DNA of 64,000 nt from Rhexocercosporidium sp. MPI-PUGE-AT-0058 (taxonomy: Eukaryota; Ascomycota; Leotiomycetes; Helotiales). The stretch is from contig JAGTJL010000008.1 of NCBI GenBank assembly GCA_020746875.1, positions 1,488,001 to 1,552,000 on the forward strand, given 5' to 3'. Numbering within the stretch: the stretch's first letter is position 1; every line of letters starts with the position of its first letter. Both the position numbers and the translations under genes were made by a program. The notes under the pieces are model-generated. The model worked only from the letters and a program-made list of their open reading frames with translations, was not told the origin of the DNA and made no database searches. Shown here piece by piece: positions 46,703 to 58,565 of this stretch.

Positions 46703-47926
46703 TCAATAATCCTCAGCTTCTTTCTTGTCTTTCCGTTCCATGCTTGCACTCCCAGAATGCGATAGATTAATCGTGATCGGACCTGAAAGATTGCGCATCG
46801 CAGCCTGCTCAACTCCTCCCAACCGCCGCTGCGTCTCCTCAACAATCTCGCCCATTGCCTTGCGTTCTCTTTCTTCAGCATCGCGAACTACCTTCTCAGC
46901 CATGTGAGCCCTGTCTCCAATTTCCGCCGCCAGATCTTTGACCTTATCTCCAAACGCATGTTCCACCCTCTCCGCTCTATCAGCATACTCCCTGACCTCC
47001 CTACTTACACCCGCATTGATGCTGTCCCTCTGCGCCTGGATATCCTTGGCAACATCTCGAGCTTGGTGCGCATAGTGCGATATCTCCGAAGCCAAATTCT
47101 TCACTCTACTACCAATCCCAGCTTCCGCTTCCTTACCCTTCTCCAAAACACTGTCCATTCGAGGATGCGATATACTCGGGAATTTATAAGCTGGAACTGC
47201 GTCCGGTTGTATGACTGGCTTTCGTGCCGAATTGTGACCAGCAAAGCGATCCGGCTGACTGGCTTCCAAGTCTGTCTTCACTTCCTCATACATCGATTCA
47301 ACCAACGCCGCGACGGCATGAACATCCAAATCACAACCCGGACGACTAAAATCTCGCTCTCGTTGCTCGATGAACTCGCGAATCCGCTTCCACTCCGTTT
47401 GGTAGTACTTGAATCGATTGGGTAGCCCAGAACCTTTCAGGAACGTCAAAATCCCTGCGAAGACAGTATTGACCGCGCCGAAAACCGTTACGGCTCCGCG
47501 ACTCCCGCCCGCTGCTCCCAGAGCTGTCAATGTTGCGGCTACCACGATTTGAAACCCCAGACATCCATTGATCAGCCAGGAGAAGTACTTGTATCCGACT
47601 TTTGCGGTCTGCTCATTGTGGATGACTCGAGCATATATTCCCAGATTCGGAGCGGGACGACCGCCAGATGAGAAGAATGTGTCGCTTTGGGACATGGATG
47701 GATGGGATACGATGCCCGTGAGGTGGCGGAAGAGGTTCAAATTGTCGGTTGGATCGAGCTCTGGTCGGCCATATGCGTCAACAGGGCCTTGTTCAGCCGG
47801 GACATTCGATGATTGAGGAGTCCCATGCTGTGCCATCCTGCTGTTCTCGATATCTCTCCCCTGGGGTTTCTGTTTGGGTGGAAGCGCAATCTGGAAAATA
47901 TCCTTGCACTTCTGGAGAAGGCTCAT
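46703..47926 (-). CDS. fungal SLATT-domain (2TM effector-type) protein
   Basis: One exon, 407 residues. The SLATT-fungal domain spans about residues 95-195: HNEQTAKVGYKYFSWLI, first span (about 114-138), second span (about 144-164, AVTVFGAVNTVFAGILTFLK), then GLPNRFKYYQTEWKRIREFI. SLATT (SMODS and SLOG-associating two-TM) domains are predicted pore-forming effectors of bacterial conflict systems; the fungal branch has no settled function. The N-terminal ~95 residues are polar. The C-terminal ~180 residues form charged helical heptads (KVKDLAAEIGDRAHMAEKVV), probably a coiled coil. No SLOG, nucleotidyltransferase or other partner gene is next to it. The neighbour across the 3' gap is the broken MYND gene. 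Confidence 0.85.
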   Translation of the reverse strand: MSLLQKCKDIFQIALPPKQKPQGRDIENSRMAQHGTPQSSNVPAEQGPVDAYGRPELDPTDNLNLFRHLTGIVSHPSMSQSDTFFSSGGRPAPNLGIYARVIHNEQTAKVGYKYFSWLINGCLGFQIVVAATLTALGAAGGSRGAVTVFGAVNTVFAGILTFLKGSGLPNRFKYYQTEWKRIREFIEQRERDFSRPGCDLDVHAVAALVESMYEEVKTDLEASQPDRFAGHNSARKPVIQPDAVPAYKFPSISHPRMDSVLEKGKEAEAGIGSRVKNLASEISHYAHQARDVAKDIQAQRDSINAGVSREVREYADRAERVEHAFGDKVKDLAAEIGDRAHMAEKVVRDAEERERKAMGEIVEETQRRLGGVEQAAMRNLSGPITINLSHSGSASMERKDKKEAEDY

Positions 47927-50022
47927 CGTCGCGAGGCGATGTTATTGTCAAACGATGAATTCCCAATGGGACGAGCAAGCGCTTGAACTCGACGAAACCC
48001 ACGTCGAAAAAGAAGAGAGACGAAGTGACAGGAATTTGTCTCGCGGGCGGAGGGTGTCCTTCATCTTGATAAAACCTACCAGATGTGACCCGCTCAATGA
48101 TGATCGTTGATCGCACATTATCATGGAGCATGAGATATGCCATGCCTCATTTGCGGAAAGCTTAAAATGAAATTGGGGGATTTGCAGAGTAAGTAAGACA
48201 TGCCAGCCTGTAGCAATGCCGCACCTATAGGGCGGGAGATCTTCCCGAAGCGGTCGTGAAGATCGCAACTGTATAGAGCTTAGCCTGACCTTCAGCTATC
48301 TAGGTGTTGCATTGTGTAGCTCTCGAAGTGGTCTAGAGACCAAAGGAAACGTCGAATAAAAATTGAAGCTCGGGTGAGAATGGCGCGTGGTAGTTAGATC
48401 TTGCGAGCGCCAAGCCGCATAAAAAGATTGTCTGGATCCTAGTTACCTTGTCAGAATCTTGAACCATCGCAATGATTGGATCTTGTGGAATTGTATCTTA
48501 TTTTTTTTAGCTTTCTAGATGGAAAAAGTACAGTAAATTTGGGGAACTATCGTCTTCGATCCACCGAGGGCCACCCTACGAGCGACGTGAAATATAACGC
48601 GATGTGAATGACCTCATCTTTTGGTTATGATATCTCGCCTGACTTTACATGCTCATTATACAAAGAATGTCTCGAATTTTTGCCCCAACAATTTTTAGCT
48701 GAGAAAACAAACCCTTCCACACTAAAGTACTTCCCTATTTGATCTCTCACCCCCTGCATGTTGAACCTATCTTTAGCAACCTGGAAGCACAAAATTTATG
48801 AAACCACCTACACCATCCTATATTTACAGCATTCATCGTCATCATCATCAATTTCTTCCCCGCAATTCTCACATTTTCCCTTGGACCCAAGGTATGCTTC
48901 AAGTTCTTCTTGCTTTTCTACATCTGCCTCTCTCTTATTCAAATACTCGCCCGTCAAGGGGCATACTTTGGTCATCATGTACTGGAGTGGGTGGGAATAA
49001 GTCGCCTCGCTATCTGCACCCTCTTAAACATACAGTATCTATCTCTACCATCGTCAATCTCCTTACAAAAATTCTCACATATTTCTAGCTTCCTTGTTCT
49101 CTTCCTTTCCGAATTCTTCGGGAAAGTAGGTCGAAGGAGCGGGCCTAACATTTGCGCAGTCTCTACTGATTACGTGCACACTTTCAAGATAGCAGACCGG
49201 AGGTTTGCTATCAGAGACTATAGTAATAGCTCGTCTAAGTAGCTCGCTGACAAGCAAGGACTCGGTAGCTGTAATCTTACGGGCGGGAGGAATGCTTGTT
49301 TTCGACGGAGATTCGGCGAGGTCGCTGGTGCTGTTAGGAGAAATAGAAAGCTGCCCCATTGGGCTCGTTCCATGGCCTCCGTATACTGATAGTTCTGCCA
49401 ACATCGGCTCAGTTTATGGTGCTGACTTTCGTGCTACTCTAGGAGGACAATATAGGCCTCGGGCTGCTGGTCCTGATTTTGGTGCTGCTTTGGACGTGAG
49501 TTGTCTCGGCGCCCGTATGACTAGCTCTCTCTGTATTGTTCGGCGCATGGTGATGAGACACTGGGGGACAAGAATTGGAGGCGCGTGATTCTTTCTAGGC
49601 AGTTTAGGAATCGATTCGTGAGAGACTTGACTCGCTTAGATATCAACACCCTGCCCACATCAATTTGTTTCTGCATAAATTTTATAATTTGTAAATGATG
49701 AGCATCAATGAGAAAAAACGAAATGAGGTGAATCCATCTCATTCACCCGAAGTCTTCTACAGCCTATGTATACTGCTGTGCAGACTTTTCTGCTTTGAAA
49801 GGCTGTAACTATCCGTAATGCCTCCCAAGAGTCGAGCGCTGTATTGTGACACCTTGTCGATCGCGAACATTGAACAATGGCCTTCAACAATGAGAAGTGT
49901 GAATGTAAAATAGATTAGCCCCACAACATATTATGAGAACTAGAATCCATAGAGCTAGAGTCTCGCAGGGATGCCTTGGTGTCCCATCCTCACCAGCAGG
50001 AAACAGAACAGAACAGTGTTCC
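47927..50022. other. long intergenic stretch
   Basis: No gene supported over 2.1 kb. Overlapping frames on both strands near 49075-49588 have no recognisable motif and conflict with each other. An AT-rich patch occurs near 48480-48540. The part next to 47926 is the SLATT promoter. Confidence 0.4.
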
Positions 50023-50796
50023 TCAACTTCCAACTATGAGAACATCGTTCTTCAGAGGCAAGATCCCCATTTTAGCCATAATAACAGTCATATCCACACC
50101 GTGGGGCTTCAGGTCCAACACCAAAGGCTCTCCAATCTGTTGAAATCCGCGTTTCTCGTAGATTGGCCTGCCCATAACACCTGCTTCGAGGTAAACAGGT
50201 ACACCGTCGTCTTTCGCCTTCTCAATGCCCCAATTGATCAACATGCCAGCCGCACCTCGACCCCTCTGAGAGCCTCGCGTGACCAAATGCATCAAAATCC
50301 AGCATGGCTCATTCGCTATCATCCAACCCTTCCTCTCGGCATCTCTTTCTTGAAGGATGAAGTTGTGCAACTCGATGTTCATCTCTTCCGGAAACACGCT
50401 CCCTTCTGCGAGACTATGAATTTCCCACCCAATTCCATCCGCATAGGAATATCCATTGGGGTAGTAGTGCCACCGGGCTATGCTGATGATCTCCTTGGTA
50501 TCGTCATCAATGACTTTGAGATATGTTGCCGTGCGATCGCCGAAAAATCGTCGTTTTTGTTGGGACATGTGAAATCGCAGCCGCTCTTGTGCCTCACTTT
50601 TCGAAGAGACGGGCCAGCATATAGGAGTCGGCATACCCACTAAGTCATCACCAGGTGGATATAGATTGGCGTGGTTTATCATGGCGTCGAAATCCTCGAC
50701 CTGGACTTCAGATAGCTTTAGCGACATCGCTGGGTTGTTGAGTTGAAGAGCGTGGGTAATGACAGGCAATCGTTTGCTCGCAGCACATGGCACCAA
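50023..50796 (-). CDS. GNAT family N-acetyltransferase
   Basis: One exon, 257 residues from the first ATG; a second ATG at 50727 (MSLKLSEVQVEDFDAM) is the more family-like start, giving 234 residues. GNAT marks: an N-terminal strand-helix with LKLSEVQVEDFDAM, ISIARWHYYPNG, and the acetyl-CoA loop RGSQRGRGAAGMLI followed by PVYLEAGVMGRPIYEKRGFQ. The block YLEAGVMGRPIYEKRGF is the common GNAT end. Fungal members of this type are mostly uncharacterised and the acceptor substrate is unknown. Confidence 0.85.
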   Translation of the reverse strand: MVPCAASKRLPVITHALQLNNPAMSLKLSEVQVEDFDAMINHANLYPPGDDLVGMPTPICWPVSSKSEAQERLRFHMSQQKRRFFGDRTATYLKVIDDDTKEIISIARWHYYPNGYSYADGIGWEIHSLAEGSVFPEEMNIELHNFILQERDAERKGWMIANEPCWILMHLVTRGSQRGRGAAGMLINWGIEKAKDDGVPVYLEAGVMGRPIYEKRGFQQIGEPLVLDLKPHGVDMTVIMAKMGILPLKNDVLIVGS

Positions 50797-52369
50797 CAGA
50801 GGTGTTATAACTGTAGACTATGTATGGGAAAGAACAAATGAATTCAGAGGAAAGGTCTCGAAATAGCAACCGCGTGTCGATGTGTCATTCCAAAGGCGCG
50901 TAAGCACAGGTCCCACTTTCGGAACGGGCATCCTTCGCGACACCTCAGGGGGTGGAATTCAAATGCGAACAAATTGATAATAGAGTGTATCATGAACTCA
51001 GAGAACAATTTATGTCCTCAGACGAGGAAAAGTAAGAGATAGGATTCGATGTGATGACTTGATCACGTGAGTCGAGTTGACCTCTCGATCTTGAAGAAGG
51101 AACTGTTGATAGGTAAGAAATGACTGATCAGATAGAGCTGTTATATCATAATGGGGCGATATATGATACTATTCTTTTGTGACGTCAACGCCTGAACTTG
51201 ACATTAGGAGAGTGAGACTAAACTACTTTGCAAAGGATAATGAGATGGAACTTACCAGTAAAGTCCAAATATCCCATTTTTCAGGGTACATTTAGCATAC
51301 ACGAGGGCCGAAGTGGTCTGGATAGAGACATATCGATCTTCAGTAGTTGAGCAAAAGAAAGGGCAACCGAAGTTTGAACCTTAACGTGATGCATTCAAAC
51401 CAAGTTGCAAATATATATATGATTCTCATCTTCAAATCATATATTCTGAAGACTGTCCAACTAGACAACTGCCGTAGCCAGAGATACAATAGCCTCGATT
51501 CCCACCGTCACAAATTTACTAGTCTTACTTTCCTGGCAAATTTGCACCGCCGTGATTATATTTTCCATGTTCTCGAAAACACTTTTCAGATCCGAGATCT
51601 TTTCTTTACAGTAGTATCAGTAAACATGATTTTTTGTTCGACAGAGAAAGCCGGTCTCCCAGAACTGCGTTACCTCGCGCCCCTGAGCCTGTTCACTTGA
51701 CTATTAGCTCTTGGTTCCTGGCCCCATTTTTTTCTTCTCTACAGGTGCTGCCGCTTCTTGCTTTTTTCTTTGCCAACTAACTCGTGTTTCGGAGTCAGGA
51801 TACTCTATAGAATAGTCCTACAATTCCGGATTACCGATGCAATGTTCACTCCAGCATCCTCGCGTGTTGTTTTGTCTGCCCTCGAAATTGGTGTTGCTAG
51901 GGAACGGCTGTCCGCCATCTCGTACAGGAAAGTAGTGTTATTGCGAGTCATGTCTAGTTTCTATGTCGCTGCCGGCTGACAATTTTGATGCAGGTAATTC
52001 GAGGCATGCCAACACTGAGTTGCTGGAAGTGATGCGGGGGCGTCAACCGGACTATTTATGTCGATCACACCTTTACAGTACCCCCGCCATTGAGGTCCAA
52101 GAAAAGTTTGGACAACCCCTTCATCAGCCGAATTCTACCCCGCAAACACAGGAAGGCATTCTAAACTAAGTCGGAGACATTTGCGCTGGCCGGATTCGCA
52201 ATAGTGTCAATGGAGGAACTGGGAACTAATGAGTAATGATATCTAGTGCTTCCATGAGGCTGGGTGCGGTTCGCACCTGGAAGACATAACAGGATCTCTA
52301 TTATTTATACTTTGATCCCGTTTCTTTACATCATTGTTCTTCATATCCTCTGTTAACATACACATCAAG
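50797..52369. other. intergenic
   Basis: No gene supported over 1.5 kb. Frames at 51347-51700, 51758-51979 and 51963-52169 have no motif. It is AT-rich in 51040-51300. The right end is the peroxidase promoter. Confidence 0.4.
52302..52309 (+). promoter_or_regulatory. TATA-like element before the peroxidase gene
   Basis: TATTTATA lies 60 bases upstream of the start codon. This is in a plausible TATA position for a short leader; motif evidence only. Confidence 0.3.
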
Positions 52370-53940
52370 ATGAAGCACATCCGTTCTATCCTAATCTCTG
52401 CTACCTCCGTGGTAGCGTTCCCAAGCTACTGGGCCCAGCAGCTAAACGAACCCCAACCTGGCAGTCTCAACCGTGAACAGATTAAGCGAACCGTTGAAAG
52501 TCTCATGGAAAATCGAGCTGTTGAGGAAACCAACTGCGGTCCAGTTCCATGTCTGGTCTTCAATGAAAAAGAGCAGTTTGTTTCGATTGACGGAGAACAT
52601 TCCTTTGTTCCACCAACCTCCATCGACCCCAGAGGGCCTTGCCCAGGTCTCAACGCAGCTGCGAATCATGGCTACAGTATGAAGCCGTACCCCAATAAAA
52701 CCTTGGAGTCTAGCACTGACGTGTTCCAAAGTCCCTCATAACGGAGTCTTGACGATAGACCAGACAGTCACTGGCCTCGCCAAGGCCTATGGTATGGGTG
52801 CGGACATTGCCCTTGGGCTCGCCGCCGTTGCCGTTATTTTCGACGGAGATCTCACGAAGCTGGAGTGGTCAATTGGTGGCCCACAAGAGGTTGGCTTGCT
52901 ACAGAGTGGTCTCTTCGGCGTACCTCGTGGACTCTCATTCTCTCACAACAACTACGAGGGCGACTCATCCATAGGACGCCCGGATGCTTATACCAATAAT
53001 GGCGATGCTTACTCCCTCGATATTGATCGCTTTAAGAGGGCGTATGAGTATGGGATGATTGAGGATCGATACACGATTGATCAATTCCGTGCAGCATTTG
53101 TTGATAACATCAATTGGTGAGTGATTACCTCGCAATGTTTTGTCTTGGTTCTCGCTCAAAATTCCGTGAACTCAACATACTGATCTCCTCATCTCAAATA
53201 GGTCAATCGAGAACAACCCCTACTATTTCAGCTCCCAGTTCTCAGGACTTCTTGTTGCTCCGGCAGCATACAACTTCGTCATCAACTTCATGTCCAACCA
53301 CACTGCGGAGGAACCCTCGGGTTATCTCAATGGTAAGCACCAACTTCTTTAGATAATTGGACTCACCTAATTTCTGAAAGGTGCTATTTTCAAGGAGTTT
53401 TTCTCGGTCACAGGAGATTACCCAAACTTCAAATGGACCCCTGGCTATGAGAAAATCCCGGCAAACTGGTATAAGCGTCCTTCGTCAAACCCATATGGGC
53501 TCACAAACGCCATTGTTGATGTCGCGGGTGGCTGGATCAGAGATCCATCTGCGTTCCGTCTAGGAGGGAATGTTGATGGTGTCAACACCTATGTTGGTGC
53601 CGATGGTATGTCCCGATCCTATCCAAATCCATTTGTATGCTAATCAACGAATACAGTCTCCCTCCTCACTGGCGGTCTCTACAATGCCGCAGACCTCGCA
53701 AAGGGCAATAATCTCGGTTGTTTCGTCTTCCAGCTACAGACTATGTACCTAGACACAAACCTTGGTCTCAGCGGTCTCCTTCCTGGTGGCATTTTGGGTG
53801 TGCAACAGCTCGTTGCAGAGGCCATATCGCCTCTCACTGGCTCTTTGAGCTGTCCTCAACTTGCTGGCCGCAAGTTCGATTTCTCTGTATTTGACAAATT
53901 CCCAGGCGCAAAGTATACCGTGAAGCCCCCTAAGAAGTAA
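52370..53940 (+). CDS. heme-thiolate peroxidase (chloroperoxidase/unspecific peroxygenase family)
   Basis: Five exons (52370-52676, 52732-53116, 53202-53332, 53381-53605, 53657-53940) give 443 residues; all phases close. A signal peptide (MKHIRSILISATSVVAFPS) starts the protein. The proximal heme Cys91 is in the PCP motif of RGPCPGLNAAANHGY. The distal acid Glu178 is in the EGD motif (NNYEGDSSIGRPDAY). These two motifs define the family, which uses H2O2 for halogenation or for inserting oxygen into substrates. Length and motif spacing fit the long peroxygenase group, near StcC/AflB-like proteins, but no mycotoxin gene cluster is present here. A likely extracellular enzyme; substrate unknown. 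Confidence 0.9.
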
Positions 53941-55204
53941 AAGTATGGTATACTATCGATGTTCATAATATACTATGCGGTCGTCGCATGCAGATATGGT
54001 AGATTTAGAAACCATGTACGGTATGTGTACTTAAGTAGCGAGCGTTTTCGTCGCGGAGTATTTCCAAATTGTACAATATTAATGAAGCTGGGATGTTTTG
54101 TTTTTGCATAGACTATATGTAAACAACATTCCAAAGATATGCGCCTCCGCCGGTAGACAGTGCAACCCTTGACCGGTCATAATTTTAAATCACTCATTAA
54201 TATCTATTATCACATAGCGAGTTGGCTGTCACATACGACCATAGACTATCTACATATCTTTTGGCACATTAACAGCAATAACCTCAAAACCAATTTTGAA
54301 GAATTCATATCTTGGGTCACTTTTGAAGACTTTCCACGTGATTAAGTCGCTTCTCTCTGGATCCGAGAATCAAGACCTTACTCCTGAGATTAGTTGACTT
54401 CAAATACTCGAAAAACCCAAGCGATATGCCAACAAGTATTGCTACTTTTGAAATAGCCTAGCGTATGGTTTCATGCTCAACGTACCGTACGTACAAATGC
54501 CGACAGAGGTGCCGGGGTTACCAAGGGGTAAAGTGTGCCAGATCGCCTTGGGCAGAACTTGTGAATGTGATGGCACAGGCTTGGATACTCTCACTTAGGA
54601 ATATCTGCTCTGTTTGATCGCTCGCTCGGTGTATTGCTGTTAATGCTTTGTGAGGTCCAGGTGGGGGTTTTCTGCGTGGAGATGAAAGGCACTTGTCTAG
54701 TATTCCAGTCATGCTGGTAATCTTATGTTCTTGATTTGTTTCCGAGCTAGCTGTTCCTTGCTGCGGGAAAGTTGACATTTCGCAAGCCGCGTGAAACCCG
54801 AAGGAATGGATTTTGTCTAGGTGTTTTTGGTGTGGTGAAGTGAGGCGCCTTTCGAGGGGGGTTGAGCAGGATGTGACTTTGCAGGGGACTTTGGAGTGGG
54901 GATTAAGCGGGAGTTTTGAAGGAGGCTAGGAAATCGAGCTGATAGGCCACAGTACAGTAGGATGCGGCCGACTAGACCTAGTACTGATCTTGAAGAGGAC
55001 GACTCTTGTGATATTAAGATAGGAAATTGCCTGCATTGATCTTCGGAACTCAAATTCATTTAGTATTCGTGTGATGATCGACCTTTTGATATCGATATTA
55101 TTTAGAACTATGCCGTCCATTGTCCGTACCCCTCTCGAGCATTACTTGTGGTCCCAGGCTTACTCGAATAATGAAAGGGCTATAATTAGATTCTAGGAGT
55201 ATAA
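53941..55204. other. intergenic, start of the gene-poor stretch
   Basis: No gene supported. AT-rich patches alternate with degenerate frames (for example minus 54518-54778) that show no domain. This opens the decayed region to 61.5 kb. Confidence 0.4.
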
Positions 55205-56370
55205 AATCTGTGGTGAATACCAAGTTAAAGATGGTTGGGCAGTCGCTTCGCAGCAACCACCGACCGATGATTCCAGAGACCGTAGAAGGGTCGAGCTGGT
55301 TGTGGATCGGTGGGATGGACAGACCACACCCAGATTATTCATCTTCGAAGCCAAGAAACACAAAGCAAGCCAAACCGAAATTGACGGGTTGGAACTCCAG
55401 GTTTACGGACCGTGCCTTACACACCTAAAGTAAATTGGAAGTGATCAGATGTATGCTATGACAGTGGTTGGTACCAAGACACGGCTGTGGGTTGCTCATT
55501 GAGAGGAGGACTACCTCACCCCATGGCGACCTAGAAGAGCATAGTGATATCGGATAAGCACAGCTATATCGAGGCCCATAGCAGTGACGGAATCGAGACC
55601 GAGGCTAGCTGGCACGACGTGAAGAAACATAACCAGATGCCTAGGTCAAAATTGGACCGGCTTCGCGAAGTCCTACATATTGTCGTCGAGAACAAATAAC
55701 CTGCCAACGATAGCTCTGCCAGTCTTAGCTCTGGCTCTAGCCCTGATCAAGGGACCACCTAAAGTACCAATCAGTACGATTCCAGCTCGGCATTTGCTTC
55801 TAGAGCGAGTCCCTCGAGTATCCCAACTGTTCAGTATTCATCGACACACGAAATCAAAAGCTCTGACAACCTTGTTGTTGATACCCTCGGCCCTCAATAC
55901 GATTCCAACTCCGCCTCTGCTAGAGGGGGCCTCCTATATTTTCCCTCTTCATTCCTTAACATACAAAAGTGCATACTCTGACAACCCTGCTGCCATCACA
56001 GCCTCGGCAGGTGGTGATGCTATGCCTGATGATCACACTGATGATGCGAGGATCTCTAACCTAGGTGAAGAAGGTTTCCTAGGTGAAGAAGCTGAGGAAA
56101 AGCTTCCTCTTGTGCCAGAGGACGCGACATTTGTTGAGATAGAGTTTGAAGAAAGTGGCAGGATCTACCATTTTTGGATTGGGAAGACCATTACAAGAAG
56201 GAGAGTGGTGATTGGAAGGAGGGGCAAGTCAAATATGAGGACGGCAAAATCTATCCTTTCTTTTATTTGCAGTTGGAACAAAACTCATGAGACATTTAAC
56301 ACCTGGCGTCTAAGCGATGTTAAACAATATCAGTCGAAGGGGAAAGGAAAGGGGAAGAAATGAAGAGGTA
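55205..56370 (+). pseudogene. decayed gene of a fungal repeated hypothetical family
   Basis: Plus-strand text reads like coding sequence in pieces: EYQVKDGWAVASQQPPTDDS, LVVDRWDGQTTPRLFIFEAK, MYAMTVVGTKTRLWVAH, SYIEAHSSDGIETEASWHDV, a Ser-rich linker, FVEIEFEESGRIYHFW, then HYKKESGDWKEGQVKYEDGK. The pieces lie in different frames. In-frame stops are mostly TAA in places where CAA (Gln) would fit, plus TGA after VAH. The EAK and GTKTRLW blocks are common in a widely duplicated fungal family of unknown function with a nuclease-like feel (my recollection; not searched). The C-to-T type stops suggest repeat-induced point mutation or plain decay. Confidence 0.6.
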
Positions 56371-56410
56371 GAGAAAGCTCATTCTGATTAACATTACCCT
56401 TTAATTTCAA

Positions 56411-57090
56411 TTAACATACCTCCGTTGAATGTTGAGCTATGATCGAATACCATGCAACAGCGCAATACTTCCATAAGGGTGATGCTTCGCAATAGCTTAT
56501 AACCATCTGGCGGAGCTGCAGTGGTAGCTTTCTTAGCCTCCTCGTAATATCTAGTATCTTCATCTCCCCGATTCCCATCCTAGTGTGCTTCACTAGGTCT
56601 GGAAGAAACCAAGTTGTTCGGAGAGGGTCAAGCTTTATGATCCTATTGAGCGAGATAGTAGGTATGATAGACTTTACCAACTTGAAACAATCCACATGGA
56701 ATAGGAAGGTCTTTGGTGATTGCTGACAGGTTGAGCAAGGCGGCTAACGACATAATCGCCAGTACTCCTCGCTTTTATTGGCGTAGACTGCAGTATACTC
56801 GAATTTGGGTCCATGAGGAGGAAATGCGAATGGCATTGTGATAGATGTTGGATTTCCTAGTACTATCGGACATGAGTTAGTCGAACACGTGTAAGCGTGT
56901 GATAATAGCAAACCGGCAACAATTCTTTCTCCTTTTATATCAACCGCTGGCAACAGATACACCATGCTTCCTCCCTGAGCCGTATATGTTGCGACATAGC
57001 TGAGGTTCGAGGAGGGCAACAATGTTGGCTGCTAAGCGGCAGATCTACGGGACCATGTAATGCAATAGATCAAAGTTGTATGCGTTCTCA
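56411..57090 (-). pseudogene. fragment of a hypothetical family protein, broken
   Basis: Two minus-strand open frames follow in the same reading direction (57022-56744 and 56695-56411), separated by a stop after WRLCR and followed by PPCSTCQQSPKTFLFHVDC. Pieces such as MVYLLPAVDIKGERIVAGLL, FHVDCFKLVKSIIP and RQMVISYCEASPLWKYCAV resemble a duplicated Leotiomycete protein family that carries an F-box-like or structurally similar part; this similarity is from memory. No start signal upstream. Either a truncated gene with an unseen intron or a pseudogene. Confidence 0.4.
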
Positions 57091-58565
57091 AACTAGCCCG
57101 AGTGATGGCTGGCTAAGGATTTGCGATCGTAAAGTTGGATGAAACCATGTTGTTGAAGTTGATGCTGACACGATGTTGCCTGGCGGCAAATGCTCAATTG
57201 TACATACCTACCACAGTCCCGATCACGCCACAGAGAAATCAGAATAATGAGTTCGCAACTGGGAAAATAAAAATAAAGGGTGGTCTTCCTCCGTATCCCC
57301 CGCAACAGCATTTCAAGAACCGAGGGCTCAAAAAGCTGCAACTGAGATTAATTCTCGGCCCTTAGGAACTTGAAAACAATCACTATATTTTTAAACCATC
57401 GCTTATGATCTATAGACTGAGCAGAATTAGGCAATCAATCAAGCCTGTGAAACACTAGCTTTAATACCATTAAAGACGTTCTTAAAACCCGTATCTTGAT
57501 CTCCATTTGAAATAGGCGCTGTGGTGACCTGTTATTTGTGTCTGGAGTCCGAGAATTAACACCCCAGAGGTCGGATTTTCTAGTATACGAAAAATCACGA
57601 AAGTCCCAACGTTCCAAATTATTGAGTCAAAATAGTTCATATTACTGCTTTATACCCCGTAAGACGATATATACTAGGTATTTGGGCCAACACTACAAGT
57701 GTCTACCCTCCCCTCTCTAGAAACTCTTTCCTTCCTACCTATCTATCCATTACTGCCTGCTTATGATCCCTCCGCAACAAAACCAACAATTGCCAAGCGG
57801 GCCCGTCGTGGACAATTGCCCTAAATCACGCGCGGAGAAGTGCAATCAAAAGAAATAGAATATAATAAATCCAGACACTATGAGCCTATTATATTACTAA
57901 CAACTAACGTATCCAACAGAGCGAAGGACCTCTAGAAGAAGTAAGCGACCTATTCTAATTCTGATCCTATGGATTAATTATATATAGCTTTAATAAATAA
58001 TAGCGAAGAAAAGCGTTGTCTGTAGAAACACGAGCATTTACCTTTGACTGGTGGCTTAAAGTACTTTATAAAATAAGTTTCTGAGACATCTTTTAATATA
58101 CTTGTAAAATATGTAACCCTGAAAAGTCTGAAAAATACATCATATAATTTTTGTTCTATGTATTTTAGAGAAATCGATGTCGGAATTCCTGTAGCGCACG
58201 AGTTGAGAGGAATAACGTCGTTCTCTGTAAAAGTAGTAGACCGCGCTATCTCCAGGAGGGTTTGGAACAGCCCTAATAGCATCATTACATACCATTTGTC
58301 ACCATTTATACCCAGCGAAGAGGTTCAAGAATCATCCAAGCATGGATTTCCTAAAGCCGTCTCCAGCGCGAAGACCACCGGTTTCACGAGTCTGCCACAG
58401 ACTTTTGCCTTATGATACTCGAGACGATATAGCTGAATGGCGAACGGTAAATTTGTTCCTTTGGTAGCAGTGTCAAACAGAGAAAAGTTTGCATTAGCAA
58501 AAACAACCCCTCTGCAAGTGTATCTACAAAGGCTATACATGGAGAAGAGTGTGTAGACGACCAAT
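57091..58565. other. AT-rich gene-poor stretch
   Basis: No gene supported over 1.5 kb. The part 57370-58150 is rich in TA steps with many stops in all frames, as seen in decayed repeats. A minus frame at 57974-58285 has no motif. No inverted ends or target duplications were found by eye. Confidence 0.45.

Noticed and set aside
49075..49588. Frames on both strands of about 110-127 codons
   Set aside because: They conflict with each other and show no recognisable family or signal.
52370..53940. Heme-thiolate peroxidase as part of a mycotoxin gene cluster
   Set aside because: No polyketide synthase, other tailoring enzymes or cluster regulator nearby; neighbours are a GNAT gene and decayed genes.
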